Below, piece after piece: positions 33,001-41,350 of a DNA stretch of 41,350 nt (positions within the stretch are counted from its first letter, which is position 1; each line of letters opens with the position of its first letter). The stretch is taken from assembly GCF_008107685.1 (NCBI RefSeq), contig NZ_VIRF01000049.1:1-41350 (forward strand), given 5' to 3'. The translations under genes and the position numbers were made by a program. Under the pieces are notes generated by a model. The model made no database searches and was not told the origin of the DNA. It saw only the letters and a list, made by a program, of their open reading frames with translations. Origin of the DNA: Novosphingobium sp. BW1. GTDB taxonomy: Bacteria > Pseudomonadota > Alphaproteobacteria > Sphingomonadales > Sphingomonadaceae.

Positions 33001-33534
33001 TCAGCTCTCGGCGGCGATCAGGCGGTAGGCCTGTGCCATCCGGGCATTCAGAGTCTCGGCATCGAGCACAGCCTCTGGCCGGTAGGTCAGTCCGGTGCGC
33101 TTCGTGCGCGACCAGTGATCGACGTAGAGCGCCTTGCCTTCGCCGAAGACGCGGTGGACGTGACGCGACAGCTCGGCCGGGTCGCTGGCGGAATAGGCGA
33201 GGCGGAACAGCGCGATGTCGGCCACGTGGGGCCCGACCATGACCCAGCTGTGCGCTTCAAGCAGTGGCACGCCTTCGACAAGCAGCGCGCCGGTGACGAC
33301 GTGGACGGGCGCGTCTGGCATGCGCTTTTCCAGGCTGACCGCGAGCGCCGCGCTCAGCGGCGGGGCGGGATCGTCCAGCGTGGGAAAGACCTTGAGCAGG
33401 TCGAGCCCTGTGCGCGAAAGGGTCGCCCCGTCGGCGTCGTCGAGGGTGTAGGCCTTGAAGGCACGCGCCGCATCCCAGCCATGGTGGGCGGCGATGTGGC
33501 GGGCAAGCTGGGCGAGGTCCTTGATGTGCGGCAT
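33001..33534 (-). CDS. Hypothetical protein, 177 aa
   Basis: Family not recognised. Apparently soluble, with a segment LLEAHSWVMVGPHVADIALF near 102-121, where a His-x-Trp and a later Asp resemble the His/Asp spacing of transglutaminase-like folds. No catalytic Cys is present, so this is only a resemblance. The C-terminus (ETLNARMAQAYRLIAA) looks helical. ATG 33534 starts MPHIKDLAQ. It sits 11 nt downstream of the small membrane protein gene and is probably co-transcribed with it; convergent with the PhyH gene. Confidence 0.7.
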   Translation of the reverse strand: MPHIKDLAQLARHIAAHHGWDAARAFKAYTLDDADGATLSRTGLDLLKVFPTLDDPAPPLSAALAVSLEKRMPDAPVHVVTGALLVEGVPLLEAHSWVMVGPHVADIALFRLAYSASDPAELSRHVHRVFGEGKALYVDHWSRTKRTGLTYRPEAVLDAETLNARMAQAYRLIAAES

Positions 33535-33545
33535 GGTCCGCGCCC

Positions 33546-33893
33546 TTAGTCGCCGGACAGCGGGGATGCCAGCGAAACCGTGCGGCGGCGAGCCTGCGCG
33601 CGCTTGCGCCGCTCCATCACGGCCGCCAGCGGCAGGGTGACGACCAGCGGGCCGATCCAGTCCGCCCACTGGTCCGCTTTGGGCCAGACCCGTCCGTCGA
33701 AGGCACCCCACCAGGGCATGTTCGCGCGCAGGCCTCCCCCGAATTCCTCGATCCAGCGGTATTCGGCCTGAGCCAGTTCGCGGCCCATGAAATAGCCGCA
33801 CGCCAGCGCCGCGCCAGCCCACCAGTTGCGGCAGCACAGGCCGATGCAAAGTTGGATCGCCAGCGCGAAGAGGGCGTGTTCTATAAGCGACAT
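33546..33893 (-). CDS. Small membrane protein, 115 aa
   Basis: A small protein with a first hydrophobic segment at about 5-35 (LFALAIQLCIGLCC and WAGAALACGYFMG), a soluble middle rich in Trp and Glu (REYRWIEEFGGG-like and MPWWGAF), and a second hydrophobic segment near 78-96 before a basic tail RRKRAQARRR. It was placed at ATG 33893 (MSLIEHALF). It resembles small two-helix membrane proteins of unknown function; no enzyme motif. It is divergent from the barrel protein gene and precedes the 177-aa unknown. Confidence 0.7.
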   Translation of the reverse strand: MSLIEHALFALAIQLCIGLCCRNWWAGAALACGYFMGRELAQAEYRWIEEFGGGLRANMPWWGAFDGRVWPKADQWADWIGPLVVTLPLAAVMERRKRAQARRRTVSLASPLSGD

Positions 33894-34064
33894 GGCAGCA
33901 TTCCCGAGGACCGAACGGCAAGACCCCCGCTTTAGCGCAGGATCATCAGGATATCGATGCACCTGCCTCGGTTCATCGAAGAAGTGCCCTGTATCCGGGA
34001 ACTTAGTGCAGCAATAGGAGGTTGGCGCCGGGCGATCCTTTCACGCATCTATCCGGGATATGAC

Positions 34065-34697
34065 ATGACCAAGACACTTTCGCTTGCCCTCGCTGCCGCA
34101 ACCGCCATTGCCGCGCCCGCGCTTCTGACGGCCTCGCCCGCCATGGCCCAGACCGAGGCCGCGACGACCGGAGGAGGCACCCAGTTCCGCGGCATCCGCG
34201 TGGAAGGCAATATCGGTGGCGACCGCTTCCAGTCGGAAGGCAATCACGACGACAGCTTCGGCTACGGCGGCACGGTTGGCTTCGACGGCATCATTGCCGA
34301 GCGCTTCGTGATCGGCGCGGAGGGCAGCTACTGGACTGGTGACGATTCGGAGAACTGCACCGCGCTGCCCGACACCAACTCGATCTGCCACAAGGCCTTC
34401 CAGGAATGGGGCGCGGCGATCCGTGCAGGCTATCTGGTAACGCCTGATCTCCTCGTCTTCGGCAAGGGCGGTTACGTCAACGGCGAACAGCGCCGCCGCA
34501 TCGACAACGCCGCAGGTACCCAGCTGGTCTACGACCATTACAACGCCGATGGCTATCAGGTCGGCGGCGGCGTCGAATACGATGTGGTCAAGGGCGACAC
34601 TCCGATCTACGCCAACCTGCAGTACGTCTATTCGAACTACCACGGCAACAGCTCGCGCCAGCGCGTGATGGCCGGTGTGGGCGTGCGTTTCCGCTAA
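34065..34697 (+). CDS. Small outer-membrane beta-barrel protein
   Basis: A 210-aa precursor. Signal peptide: residues 1-28, ending ASPAMAQ, with probable cleavage after MAQ or nearby. The mature part has alternating beta-strand patterns (FRGIRVEGNIGGDRF, FVIGAEGSYWTG, WGAAIRAGYLVTPDLLVFGK) and ends in VMAGVGVRFR, with a near-terminal Phe followed by Arg. This fits the small outer-membrane barrel (OmpW/OmpA-barrel-like, PF13505 type) family. ATG 34065 begins the signal peptide; the longer frame upstream is not needed. It is followed by two strong hairpins. Role: probably structural or passive transport. Confidence 0.83.
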   Translation: MTKTLSLALAAATAIAAPALLTASPAMAQTEAATTGGGTQFRGIRVEGNIGGDRFQSEGNHDDSFGYGGTVGFDGIIAERFVIGAEGSYWTGDDSENCTALPDTNSICHKAFQEWGAAIRAGYLVTPDLLVFGKGGYVNGEQRRRIDNAAGTQLVYDHYNADGYQVGGGVEYDVVKGDTPIYANLQYVYSNYHGNSSRQRVMAGVGVRFR

Positions 34698-34717
34698 GGT
34701 CTCTCAAAGATATGGCT

Positions 34718-34737
34718 CCGGGGGCGGTCGCCCCCGG
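34718..34737. terminator. Hairpin after the barrel gene
   Basis: CCGGGGGCG-GT-CGCCCCCGG, 9-bp perfect arms, 20 nt past the barrel stop. Probable bidirectional terminator element between convergent genes; very GC-rich. Confidence 0.55.
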
Positions 34738-34772
34738 GCTCGCCACATTGCCCACTTTGCCCATTTTACGGT

Positions 34773-34792
34773 CAAGGGGCGATGGCCCCTTG
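34773..34792. terminator. Second hairpin between convergent genes
   Basis: CAAGGGGC-GATG-GCCCCTTG, 8-bp perfect arms, 23 nt before the FUSC gene stop on the other strand. Its GGGGCGAT-GCCCC core recurs at 2998-3013. Confidence 0.5.
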
Positions 34793-34815
34793 GAAGATAT
34801 TTTCCTGTTGTCCGC

Positions 34816-36684
34816 CTAGATGCCCGGCCTTTCGGTCCCGAGCTGGATCAGCCGGGCCATCGCGGCCCGCCCTGCGATCGTCCGCAGCTCCAGCTGTACC
34901 TGTCCCAGATTCTCATGGACGCCGGCACGGCGCACCAGGTTACCCAGTTCGTGGCGGGCGAGTTCGGCTTCGACGCTGGCGAGGCCAGCGGCGCGGCGGC
35001 GGATCTCGATCTCGGTTTCGTCGGCATCGTCTTCGACCGCGTCGAGATAGGCGCGATTGGCCGCAATCCCGGCGCGCAGGCGTTCTTCCAGCGGTACGCC
35101 AAGATCGGGCCAAAGCGCGAGGACAGCGAGCAGCGCGGCCAAGCTCCCCACGATGTTGTCGAGAATGCGCGCCCAGGCGATCCCGCTCCCTGGCTGCAGT
35201 ATCTCGGTCACGATCACGAACAGCATGGTGAGGAACAGCACGAAGAGCGTGTAGTTCACCGCGCGCAGCGCAATCGCGATGGCCGCCAGTAAGGTTGCCA
35301 GAAGCGAGAGCGAGAGCTCGTCGCCACCGTTCAGGTAGACCACCCCCATGGCCGCGCCGCCGCCCAGCGCCGTGCCGGCAATGCGCTCCAGCGCGCGCGT
35401 CCACGTCACGCGCGATCCGCCCTGCAGGACCACGATCACCGCAAGTGCAGCCCAGTAGGGATAGCCCAGAGCAAAGCCGCGCGCGACGAGGTAGACGACC
35501 ACGAGCGCGGCGGTGAGGCGCAGCGCCCGTCGGAGCGGGACGCTGCGGGACAAGGGATTGGCCGGTGTCGCCTCCCGCCGGCCAGGTGCCGTCAGGGGCA
35601 GAGCCAGGGCATGCTCAAAGGCCAGAAGGCCGCCGCGCAAGAGGGCACTCGGGCAGGCCGCCCGGCTGCGGCCAAGGCGCCGTGCGGTCCAGTCGAGCAC
35701 GGCCTGCGCGTCCTCCACCCGCCCGTTCGCGGCCCGGCGATAGGCGACCTGCCAGGCCCGCAGCGCGGTGCGGCAGGCGCGCGCGGTCCGCTGGCGCTCA
35801 TGGGCAGGTTCGCGGCCGTCGATGAAGGCCTGGTCAAGCGCGATAAGCGCGGCGAAGAGCTGCTCTCCGGCCTCCGGCGCGCGCTGCTGGCGCGCAATGT
35901 CATCTCGTGGGGCGAACTGGTGCAGAAGGCCGCGCAGCCGCTCTATGGCGAGGCGCACCGCGCGCCGGTGCTGACCGTGTTCGCTGTGCCACTGCGCATC
36001 GCGGTGCGTCTGTCCGCCCAGGTTCGCCAGCTCGCCCGCCATGTCCTGCAGGCGCAGCAGCACCGAGAGATGCGCGCGTTCGAGCGGCTTTCGCGCGTCG
36101 CGCCGCCAGATCACGTTGATGAGCAGCCAGGCCCAGGTTGCCCCGGCCAGAAAAGCCAGGGCCTGCACCAGAGCGAGTGCCGGGGCTTGCGCAAAGCCGA
36201 CTGCGACCACCGCGACAACGGCCAGCAGCGTGGCAAAGAGCCCCTCGCGCGCGACGAAGGGGCTGACCATGACGATGGCAAAGACGAGCGCGGGACCGGT
36301 CAGCACCGGCAGGCCGGGAAGCGCGTGGGCCAGAGAGGCGCCCGCGAAGGTGACCAGCGTTCCGCACAGCGTGAAGGCGCCGAGCGTGCGGCGGTGCAGG
36401 CGGTCCGGGCCGCTGGGATCGCACAGACAGGTCCAGAACGCGGCGAACACGGACCAAGAGAGCAGCTTTTCCCCAAGCGCGACGGCCAGCGCCAGCGGCA
36501 GCGCTACCGCGAGCGCCGCCCGAGCGCCTTCGGCTGCGCTGAAATGTTCCGGGACAAGCCCATAGGAGCGCAGCTCCAGACGTCGGGCCAGCGCGCGCAG
36601 CGTGCCCCCCGCGCGCGCGGCCGGAGGGCGAGGCTGGCGGACATCAGGGCCCGCGGGAGAGCGGGGCGTTGTCGGCGCGGTCAT
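34816..36684 (-). CDS. FUSC-family inner-membrane transporter
   Basis: A 622-aa membrane protein of the fusaric acid resistance/YccS-like family. Two blocks of about five to six hydrophobic helices (about 55-195 and 385-520) flank a long cytoplasmic region (about 200-370) rich in Arg/Glu, the arrangement typical of FUSC and AaeB-like efflux proteins. The C-terminal 100 residues are charged and helical (RLRAGIAANRAYLDAVEDDA). Such proteins export aromatic or other weak acids. ATG 36684 has MTAPTTPRSPAG as the N-terminus. It is 31 nt downstream of the histidine kinase gene and may be co-transcribed with it. Substrate unknown. Confidence 0.82.
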   Translation of the reverse strand: MTAPTTPRSPAGPDVRQPRPPAARAGGTLRALARRLELRSYGLVPEHFSAAEGARAALAVALPLALAVALGEKLLSWSVFAAFWTCLCDPSGPDRLHRRTLGAFTLCGTLVTFAGASLAHALPGLPVLTGPALVFAIVMVSPFVAREGLFATLLAVVAVVAVGFAQAPALALVQALAFLAGATWAWLLINVIWRRDARKPLERAHLSVLLRLQDMAGELANLGGQTHRDAQWHSEHGQHRRAVRLAIERLRGLLHQFAPRDDIARQQRAPEAGEQLFAALIALDQAFIDGREPAHERQRTARACRTALRAWQVAYRRAANGRVEDAQAVLDWTARRLGRSRAACPSALLRGGLLAFEHALALPLTAPGRREATPANPLSRSVPLRRALRLTAALVVVYLVARGFALGYPYWAALAVIVVLQGGSRVTWTRALERIAGTALGGGAAMGVVYLNGGDELSLSLLATLLAAIAIALRAVNYTLFVLFLTMLFVIVTEILQPGSGIAWARILDNIVGSLAALLAVLALWPDLGVPLEERLRAGIAANRAYLDAVEDDADETEIEIRRRAAGLASVEAELARHELGNLVRRAGVHENLGQVQLELRTIAGRAAMARLIQLGTERPGI

Positions 36685-36715
36685 GGTTGGTGTCCGTCGT
36701 CGCGGGGTAGGCGTG

Positions 36716-38230
36716 TCATCGCCCGAGGGCTAACCCGCCAGGGCGGGTTTGAGAAGGGCGCGTCAGGCCGGGGAGGTTCGTGTATAGCTTGCCGCTTGCG
36801 CGGGGGGGGGCGACAGGGACCATGAAGCCCATCGTGCAGTGCACGCCGGTGGGCAGGTAGTCGATCACGACCGAGCCCCCGTATTCGGCGGCCATGCTGC
36901 CTTCGATGAGGCGGGTGCCAAAGCCCTTGTGCGCCGGGATCTCGACCACAGGGCCATCCTCCTCGCTCCATTCCAGTGTCATCGCGTGCGGGGCCTCGGG
37001 CGCGCGCTGCCAGCGGATGCGGACCCGGCCGCGATCGTTCGAGAGCGCGCCGTACTTGATCGCGTTGGTGGTCAACTCGTGCAGCGTCATCGAGAGGGCA
37101 ACCGTCAGGCGCGGGCTGAGCCAGGCTTCGGGGCCTTCGACCTCGATACGGGCGGGATCGCCGCAGGGCGCCGTGGCCTCGCGGATGACCTCGCTCAGTG
37201 CGCTCGACTGCCAGGCGGCCTCGGTCAGCAGATTGTGGGCGCGGGCCAGCGCGCGCAGGCGGGTGTCGAAGGCCTCCCTGGCGGCCCCCGCGCCCGGAAT
37301 GTGGCGAAACGACTGGTGGGCAAGGCTCTGGACGATGGCGAGGGTGTTTTTCACGCGGTGGTTGAGTTCGTTGATGAGCAGGTCCTGTTGGCGTGCTGCA
37401 AGCACCGTTTCGGTCACGTCCTGGCCCTGCACCAGGATCGTCGAAACCTTGTCCTGCGAGACGATCGGCTGATAGATGAAGTCGATGTAGCGGCGCACCG
37501 GCGCGCCATCGGGGCCACTCTCGAAGACGATTTCCTGCGCATGTCCGATGTAGGGTTGCCCCCCGCGCCGGACATTGTCGAGAATGTCGACAAAGCCCTG
37601 GCGCACGACTTCGGGAAGGGCCTCGGCAACGGTCTTGCCCAGAAGGTTCTGGCGTCCGACGAGCTCGCAGTAGGCGGCATTGGCGATTTCGAAGACGTGG
37701 TGCGGACCGCTCAGCAAGCAGACGAATCCGGGCGCCTGTTCGAACGTGGCCGTCATGCGCTTCATCTGCGTTTGCAGATCGAGGTTGCGGGTCTGCACGG
37801 CTTCGGCGCGGCGCACCAGATCGAATTCGTCGCGCATGGTGCGCAAGTTGTGCATTTCGGTGACGTCGACGGTGTGTTGCATGAATACCGACACCTCGCC
37901 GTTCTCATTGAGGATCGGGGTGTGCGTGGCGCTCCAGTACCGGGGTTCCATGGAGCCATCGGGGCGCGCGATATCGTAGCGGATCAGCGCGATCTCATCA
38001 GGCTTCTTCTCCTTGAGTACGCGTGCGAAGGAAGAGACGAGCAGTTCGTGGCTTTCGCTGCCCGGCTCGCTCGGGAAGGCGTCCAGCACGTTGGTGCCGA
38101 CAAGGTCTTCCTCGCTACGCATCGTGCTGCGCCGATAGGCCGCATTGGTCCACACGATCGTCAGGTCCGGGTCAAGGACCATGTAGGGATTGGGCGAGAG
38201 CGCGAGGAGCGCTTTGAAATCGATGTTCAT
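36716..38230 (-). CDS. HWE-family sensor histidine kinase with two PAS domains
   Basis: A 504-aa soluble sensor kinase. PAS 1 spans about 5-130 (MVLDPDLTIVWTNAAYRRST), a helical linker follows, and PAS 2 spans about 155-270 (FEIANAAYCELVGRQNLLG). The kinase region has LLINELNHRVKNTLAIVQSL, with the phospho-acceptor His near 291, an N-box HELTTNAIKYGALS near 378, and LEWSEEDGP near 419, the Trp-x-Glu of the HWE/HisKA_2 group. KGFGTRLIEGSM carries the ATP-binding glycines. No LOV-type Cys motif is seen. No response regulator lies in the window. ATG 38230 starts MNIDFKALL; the frame continues upstream without coding character. Followed by the FUSC gene. Confidence 0.88.
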   Translation of the reverse strand: MNIDFKALLALSPNPYMVLDPDLTIVWTNAAYRRSTMRSEEDLVGTNVLDAFPSEPGSESHELLVSSFARVLKEKKPDEIALIRYDIARPDGSMEPRYWSATHTPILNENGEVSVFMQHTVDVTEMHNLRTMRDEFDLVRRAEAVQTRNLDLQTQMKRMTATFEQAPGFVCLLSGPHHVFEIANAAYCELVGRQNLLGKTVAEALPEVVRQGFVDILDNVRRGGQPYIGHAQEIVFESGPDGAPVRRYIDFIYQPIVSQDKVSTILVQGQDVTETVLAARQQDLLINELNHRVKNTLAIVQSLAHQSFRHIPGAGAAREAFDTRLRALARAHNLLTEAAWQSSALSEVIREATAPCGDPARIEVEGPEAWLSPRLTVALSMTLHELTTNAIKYGALSNDRGRVRIRWQRAPEAPHAMTLEWSEEDGPVVEIPAHKGFGTRLIEGSMAAEYGGSVVIDYLPTGVHCTMGFMVPVAPPRASGKLYTNLPGLTRPSQTRPGGLALGR

Positions 38231-38358
38231 GCGCTGGAACTCGCGTGGCTGGCAGGGACGGGGTACCGGCGTGGGGGGCACCCCGTGCTTTGTCAATCGG
38301 ATGAAGGAGGATCGCGCGGGGACAGGCCTTGTTCCCGTGGACTGGGCCTGCCCCGGAA

Positions 38359-39702
38359 CTAGAAGCTGCTGGTGACCCCGAACTCGCTGGTGAGGCGCCG
38401 GTAATCGTAGAGGACGACGTTGGACGCATTGCGCTCGTAGCCGACGCGCACATAGGGGGCAATGCCGTGCACCGTGAGCGCCCGGAAGGTCGCCCCGGCG
38501 CGTGCGTTCACAAACCACTCGCGGCGCCGCCCGCCAAAGAGCGCCAGGGCCGCGTCGCCCTCCGTGCGCTGCGCCATGGCCGAGGCGTAGAGGGTCGTGT
38601 GCCCGGCCTCGCGCCATCCCAGCAGGCGAAGGCCCCCCGCCGCGCTGGCATAGCCCGGGTCGCGTGCGGTCTGGCGCGAGGCGGTGAGCGTGGCGCTGAT
38701 GCCGCCGCGCGCCGACAGCGCACGCTCGACACCTACGCTGGCTATATAGAGCGCCCCGTCCTGCAGCTCGTTGCGTGGAAAATCGGTTCGTGCCGCGCCC
38801 AGCGAGGTCGTCACCTGGGCGCGGCGACCCAGGACGTGAATCCACTCGAGCGTCACCATGTCGCTTTGCATATAGGCCTTCTGGCCGTACCAGCGCCAGC
38901 TGTGCCCGATCGAGGGAATGAAGCGGTCGTGCTGGCGCTGCACTTCCAGGCCGATCAGCCCTGTCGTGGTGATATCGTTAAAGGCGCTCTTGCCGTAGAG
39001 GGTGGCGAGGGTGTTCACGCGCGGGACAATGCTGAAACCCTGACCTATCGGAACCTTCCAGTAGCCATCGCCGGACAGGCGCAGGCCCAGGCCCGACTGC
39101 GCGCGCGCGTCCTCGGACAAGGTGAGGGGGGCAATGACCGTATCGAGCGTGCGCACCTCGGTCGCGCGGTTGACGTTGGTGTCGGGGGCAAGGGCGAGTT
39201 CAAGGCGCAGCCCGGCGCGCTTGTGCGAGCGCAGGGCCGCGTCGAACTGCCCCACCGCGCGGGCGACCTCTTCGGGCAGGCCCGTGGCCTGAACCTGGCG
39301 CAGCTCCCGCCGCGCGGCACCCTCGTTACCCATCGCGGCGAGCACCCGGGCGAGTTCGAGCCGGACCCGTGAGGCCTCGGGCTGCTCGTCGAGCAGCGCC
39401 CGGAACGCGATGGCCGCCTCCCGGTATCGCTCCAGCGAGGCGAGCAAGAGCCCCTTGCGAAAGCGCGCTTCGGCGCGCACGTCCGCGTTCTGGTCCTGGT
39501 TCAGCGCCTCGTAGAGGCGGAGGGCCTCGTCGGGGTGGCCAGCCTTTTCCATCCGTTTTGCAATGCCGAAGACCTCGATTGCGGAGAGGTCGCGCGCGCG
39601 AACCGGCGCGGCCACCGCCACGTCGGCCGGCGCCATGTCGGCCGTAGGGGCACCGGGCAGGGGAGGTGCAGCGGCCAGCGCCGCCGCCAGGACAACCAGC
39701 AC
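38359..39702 (-). CDS. Slam-type surface lipoprotein assembly modifier
   Basis: A 447-aa outer-membrane protein of the Slam (DUF560) family, which moves lipoproteins to the outer surface. A short signal peptide (about 1-20) is followed by TPR-like helices at about 40-165 (EKAGHPDEALRLYEALNQ, REAAIAFRALLDEQPEASRV and LARVLAAMGNEGAARREL). From about 183 a barrel begins: LRLELALAPDTNVNRAT, matching the conserved DTNVN of the family, ending in LTSEFGVTSSF with terminal Phe. Start is GTG 39702, 15 nt after the upstream stop. Its neighbour is a TbpB-like lipoprotein, the kind of cargo expected for Slam. Confidence 0.88.
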   Translation of the reverse strand: MLVVLAAALAAAPPLPGAPTADMAPADVAVAAPVRARDLSAIEVFGIAKRMEKAGHPDEALRLYEALNQDQNADVRAEARFRKGLLLASLERYREAAIAFRALLDEQPEASRVRLELARVLAAMGNEGAARRELRQVQATGLPEEVARAVGQFDAALRSHKRAGLRLELALAPDTNVNRATEVRTLDTVIAPLTLSEDARAQSGLGLRLSGDGYWKVPIGQGFSIVPRVNTLATLYGKSAFNDITTTGLIGLEVQRQHDRFIPSIGHSWRWYGQKAYMQSDMVTLEWIHVLGRRAQVTTSLGAARTDFPRNELQDGALYIASVGVERALSARGGISATLTASRQTARDPGYASAAGGLRLLGWREAGHTTLYASAMAQRTEGDAALALFGGRRREWFVNARAGATFRALTVHGIAPYVRVGYERNASNVVLYDYRRLTSEFGVTSSF

Positions 39703-39717
39703 GTCAGATGTCCGCGG

Positions 39718-41350
39718 TTACCTGCGCGTGGCGGCGAAGGCGCCCTGGACATTGGTGCCGGCCATGGGATTGCCGTCGGGGGCATTGAAGACGAAGGTTC
39801 CCGCCACTTCCCCGCCGTCGGGACCGTAGAAATGGCCCGAGATGGCGCTGCCCAGGCTGCCCCCGGCCTGGAAATCGCCCGTGAACATGCTCGCGCGGCT
39901 GTTGATCGTGCCCGAGAACGCGATCGAGCCGAAATCGGCCGGCGCGTTGGTGACGGTTTCGACGCCGTTCAGCGCGAGCGCGCCCGTGAACGTGTCGGAG
40001 CCAAAGTCCACGTCCATGCGCGAGGTGCCGCTGACATCGTAGCGGGCGCTGTTCGACATGCCCGTGCCATAGGCCACGCCCTCATAGCTGGCCGAGCCGG
40101 TGCGATTGTCGAGTGCGTAGCTCGGGGTCTGGAAGCCATAGGCGAACCATTCATGGGCCGGTCCGTTGTAGCTGGCCGGAAGCGAGCCCTGCCAGTGCCC
40201 GAAGCTGGCATAGGTCAGGGCCAACTCGGAATTGGCCGCGCCGGTCTGGTAGAGTTCCAGCGTGACGTCCTGCGTGCCGTAGTACGCGTTGTCGAAGGTC
40301 TTCTGGTAGGTCCGGAAATTGGCGCGCCCGTCGACCTTGTCCGAGATCGTGAACTGCCCGCCGCTCTGGTCCGAGGAATAGCCGTGGAAGAGGAAGGTCT
40401 CGCTGTTCTGCCAGGTCAGGCTGCCGCGTGCATATTGGGAGATCTGCGTGATGAAACGCTGCTCCTGGGTCATGTTGGCAAAGGACAGGTTGGCGGGCGT
40501 CAGCGCGCCGTCCTGCTGGCCGACGATCGAGCCCGTCACCGACATGCCATCCGCGTTCTGGCCGCTGAAGCTGGCGCCCAGTTCCTGTCCGTCCGGTCCG
40601 TAAAGACTGCCGTTCAGTTCGCTGGTGACGGTCCCGTCCATGCCCCCGAAGACGGCCGTGCCGGTCAGCGAGGCATCCTGGGACGAAATCTGCCCCACGG
40701 TCGTGAGCTCGATCCCGCCACCCGAGATATGGGAACCGCTCACGAGGCCGTATTCGTTGAGGTAGCTATGGCCGCTGAAGATGCCTTGCGCGAAATCGAA
40801 GTCGATCTGGCCACTGCCCATGAAAGCCTTCGGCTCTTCGCCCGGAGCCGTGGAAGCCCCGAAGGCCTGCGTCGCGTAGGCCGCGCTGCCGCTGCGCGGT
40901 GTCGCCGCCGCGCGGGTCGGCAAGCCGTAGGTGAAGCTGGTCAGATCGGACGACTGGAGCGATCCCTCGACGCGGTTATCCTGAAGCAGGCCCATGCGGA
41001 CGTAATTCGTCGTGAGCTCACCAGCATAGCCCTTGGAGATCAAGGTCAGCCGCGTATCGTCAACACGGTAGACCGTATCGTTCTCGCTGGTCGACTGGAT
41101 GTCGGACGGGAGGAACGTGCGCACGACGTCATTGGCCGAGATGGTATAGCCATTGGTGTCCGCATCATAGGCAATGGCAAGGCTCACCGGCTCGGGGCGG
41201 CTGCTGATCCCGGTGCCAGTCGTCATGTCCCAGGCCACTGCAATTGCGGCGGCGTCGTTCGCAAAGCTCTGGTCATAGCGCAGATCGGCGAGGGACGAAT
41301 TGGTCGGCGTCGGTGCGGGGGGCACGCTACCGATGGCCCCGCCGCCACCC
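39718..41350 (-). CDS. TbpB-like surface lipoprotein, probable Slam cargo (5' end beyond window)
   Basis: At least 540 aa are visible; the frame runs to the window edge, where it reads GGGGAIGSVPPAPTPTNSS, a glycine- and proline-rich tether such as follows a lipidated Cys. Two beta-barrel units resemble the TbpB C-lobe family (PF01298 type): a first with LYGPDGQELGASFSGQNADG and a second C-terminal one with FYGPDGGEVAGTFVFNAPDG, the repeated sheet-closing motif of these proteins. Handle-like beta-rich regions precede each. It directly precedes the Slam gene. The ligand is unknown; relatives bind transferrin, haemoglobin or haemophores. Confidence 0.85.
   Translation of the reverse strand, partial: GGGGAIGSVPPAPTPTNSSLADLRYDQSFANDAAAIAVAWDMTTGTGISSRPEPVSLAIAYDADTNGYTISANDVVRTFLPSDIQSTSENDTVYRVDDTRLTLISKGYAGELTTNYVRMGLLQDNRVEGSLQSSDLTSFTYGLPTRAAATPRSGSAAYATQAFGASTAPGEEPKAFMGSGQIDFDFAQGIFSGHSYLNEYGLVSGSHISGGGIELTTVGQISSQDASLTGTAVFGGMDGTVTSELNGSLYGPDGQELGASFSGQNADGMSVTGSIVGQQDGALTPANLSFANMTQEQRFITQISQYARGSLTWQNSETFLFHGYSSDQSGGQFTISDKVDGRANFRTYQKTFDNAYYGTQDVTLELYQTGAANSELALTYASFGHWQGSLPASYNGPAHEWFAYGFQTPSYALDNRTGSASYEGVAYGTGMSNSARYDVSGTSRMDVDFGSDTFTGALALNGVETVTNAPADFGSIAFSGTINSRASMFTGDFQAGGSLGSAISGHFYGPDGGEVAGTFVFNAPDGNPMAGTNVQGAFAATRR

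Noticed and set aside
36839..38362. 507-codon + frame opposite the histidine kinase
   Set aside because: Antisense shadow; H-box, N-box and PAS features are on the minus strand.

Overview
The window looks like part of a large secondary replicon (megaplasmid or chromid) of a GC-rich alphaproteobacterium, most likely a sphingomonad (Novosphingobium/Sphingobium type). This is inferred from the parA-parB-RPA-type initiator cassette, a sphingomonad-style TonB receptor (EIIVTAQKR box), GtrA/GT clusters and high GC; no taxon was confirmed by search.

Layout. (1) 1-7520 is a capsule/envelope block: a KpsC-like Kdo transferase and a GT4 glycosyltransferase (+), a fatty-acid hydroxylase-type membrane protein (-), an SDR (+), an LTA-synthase-like transferase (-) and KpsS (+). 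(2) 7725-10046 is a TonB-dependent receptor ended by a strong hairpin. (3) 18898-10139 (-) is a seven-gene, tightly overlapping envelope-glycan operon: GT2, GT-C protein, LPG-synthase-TM/flippase-like protein, GT4, UDP-galactopyranose-mutase-like flavoprotein, GtrA and a second GT-C protein. (4) 19173-24902 (-) is the maintenance core: a RES toxin with its Xre/MbcA antitoxin, an approximately 880-bp gene-free origin candidate with five direct iterons and one inverted copy, then repA, parB and parA. (5) 25066-26987 (+) holds a WGR protein, a TetR regulator with three matching operator palindromes, and an orphan 139-aa gene behind a long leader.

(6) 31650-27062 (-) holds an LpxO-like hydroxylase, a PhyH oxygenase, a DNA-repair radical SAM protein and a DUF4130-UdgX fusion; a second PhyH oxygenase lies divergently at 31918-32982. 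(7) 33001-34697 holds two small unknown genes and a small outer-membrane barrel. (8) 41350-34816 (-) holds a TbpB-like surface lipoprotein (5' end beyond the window), a Slam translocator, an HWE-family histidine kinase and a FUSC-family exporter.

The replicon carries three themes: building and tailoring surface glycans or lipids (1, 3, oxygenases in 6), outer-membrane uptake and display (TonB receptor, Slam pair, barrel), and its own inheritance (iterons, Rep, ParAB, toxin-antitoxin). The least explained parts are the regulatory architecture of the maintenance core (iterons, a twice-repeated 16-bp palindrome, a parB-rep hairpin and a parA leader hairpin enclosing its ribosome site), and the TetR circuit with a near 300-nt leader. 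No tRNA, rRNA, CRISPR array or insertion sequence was seen.
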